Source: Andrena cerasifolii (Eukaryota > Arthropoda > Insecta > Hymenoptera > Andrenidae). Taken from it: 64,000 nucleotides of DNA. The translations under genes and the position numbers were made by a program. Shown one piece after another: positions 63,052 to 64,000 of this stretch (position 1 is the stretch's first letter; each line of letters begins with the position of its first letter). A model generated the notes under the pieces. That model saw only the letters and a list, made by a program, of their open reading frames with translations, did no database searches and had not been told where the DNA came from. The stretch spans positions 7,626,001 to 7,690,000 of the forward strand of contig NC_135123.1 of assembly GCF_050908995.1 (NCBI RefSeq). Direction: 5' to 3'.

Positions 63052-63848
63052 ATGGTAAACGCACCCGAGATCTGCCAGCTTCAGAACAGCTTGGGCGCGT
63101 GCCTGTTGGTCCTGACAACGATGATTCTCTTACTTTTTTAGTCGTTCGCCGAGAAAATATCATCGATCATGCAAAGACCAGGGCAGGACCCCACTGCCAA
63201 GGACGACGTATCCTGGTGGATGAAGTATGCTGGTCGAGGGCTCGGTACTGTAGGCAGTCTAAGTACGTTTTCATCTACAATACACATTATAATGCATCAG
63301 CTGTTCCACTATCGCAAGATTCACGTACCGTTAGCATTCCTTTCTTTCAGAGCATCTCTCGCATTTCGCAGGGTTTACGTAGTAGTGGATGCGTATCAGA
63401 AACCGTTACATAGGCGTACGATGTTGAAACGCAGGGTACACCCGTCGCTTCTGATCTTTCTTTGCCTTTAAGAACTTATGTAGTATATATGTACCCCGAG
63501 TTATCTATCGAAATCTGTTTTATGTAATACCTTACTTCTGTTCGCGATACCTGCGATTGCACAGCGAGGCGACGCGTAGCTATTAGTCTATGATTTACAT
63601 AGGCTTGTTCGATGTGATAATTTCTATCGATCTGTTGCAGTTGCGATTTTTCTTGGAGCATGGAATTGCGCATCGATACTCTTGGGTTCTATAGACTGCC
63701 TGATTAGTGGTATGTGGCAAATGGTGGCTGGTTTTATAGTTGTAATGATAGAGGCACCATGCTGCTGCCTGTTTATTGATTTTGTACAGAACTTAAGCGA
63801 TTGGGTCGAAAAGCGACCTTATTGGAACAGAGCAGCTGGATATTGTTT
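63052..63848 (+). CDS. fwe: Calcium channel flower, 5' part
   Basis: Multi-pass synaptic-vesicle and plasma-membrane protein linked to calcium entry, endocytosis and cell-competition fitness marks in flies. Exons in the window: 63052-63054 (only ATG, before GTAAAC), 63142-63262, 63641-63848; the last ends in phase 2 before GTGAGT, and the rest lies beyond the window. The joined start MSFAEKISSIMQRPGQDP closely matches fly flower MSFAEKITGLLARPNQQDP. The third exon encodes AIFLGAWNCASI and MWQMVAGFIVVMIEAPCC. This includes the membrane-embedded Glu before APCC, proposed as a calcium-selectivity residue in fly. Partial only because the window stops. Confidence 0.94.
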
Positions 63849-64000
63849 GTGAGTATATTGTTCTTTTAATAGAGTATTGGAAGCATAATTCCATATTACA
63901 TTTCATTTCTTAACCCTGCGGGAGGCGCACCCCATATTGTAATGCAGGTTGTCGCTACCGGGTGAAAAATAACCAAAATTGAAACGTAAAAAACCACGGT
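63849..64000 (+). other. fwe intron, cut by the window end
   Basis: Non-coding sequence after the GTGAGT donor at 63849. No further exon is visible before the end. Confidence 0.7.

Noticed and set aside
1..64000. CRISPR arrays, operons, toxin or phage loci
   Set aside because: The window is intron-bearing insect DNA; no regularly spaced repeats with unique spacers or bacterial-type gene clusters were seen.

Overview
The window is nuclear DNA of an insect. All genes have short GT-AG introns and several encode insect orthologues of fly genes. The high CpG content, large first introns and many short inverted-repeat transposons suggest Hymenoptera, perhaps an ant; this is inference. There is no prokaryotic content, CRISPR array, rRNA or tRNA that I could see. 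Exon structures below were built by hand from reading frame, splice consensus and remembered family sequences. For the six family-assigned complete genes (RnpS1, tay, Vkor, lwr, the THAP gene, gig) the exon lengths sum to an exact multiple of three.

Layout, left to right. 1-2640 is AT-rich and mostly non-coding; it holds a nested inverted repeat and one unidentified exon-like ORF. 2764-4095 (+) is RnpS1, an exon-junction and splicing factor. 6395-29323 (-) is the AUTS2/FBRSL1 orthologue tay bridge, with 16 coding exons and a 17.9 kb first coding intron that hosts most of the window's foldback transposons. 29324-38761 is GC-rich 5' flank and intergenic DNA with a hAT-like element. 38793-44842 (+) is a long, disordered, uncharacterised gene of about 913 residues. 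45573-46919 (-) is Vkor (vitamin K epoxide reductase family). 47855-48876 (-) is lwr (Ubc9, SUMO E2). 51051-51951 (-) is a small THAP zinc-finger gene. 52751-62396 (+) is gigas (TSC2, tuberin; 29 coding exons). 63052 onward (+) is flower (fwe), cut by the window end.

The genes are housekeeping, neuronal or growth regulators and do not form one pathway. RnpS1 and tay are convergent, the THAP gene and gig are divergent across about 800 bp, and gig and fwe are tandem.

I did not find a clearly new multi-gene system. The most interesting observations are: an RnpS1 start codon split by an intron; the uncharacterised 913-residue gene; several foldback transposons with readable target duplications (TTAA, and an 8-bp hAT-type site); a 12-bp palindrome repeated inside a gig intron; and a 77-bp gig intron that stays open when unspliced.
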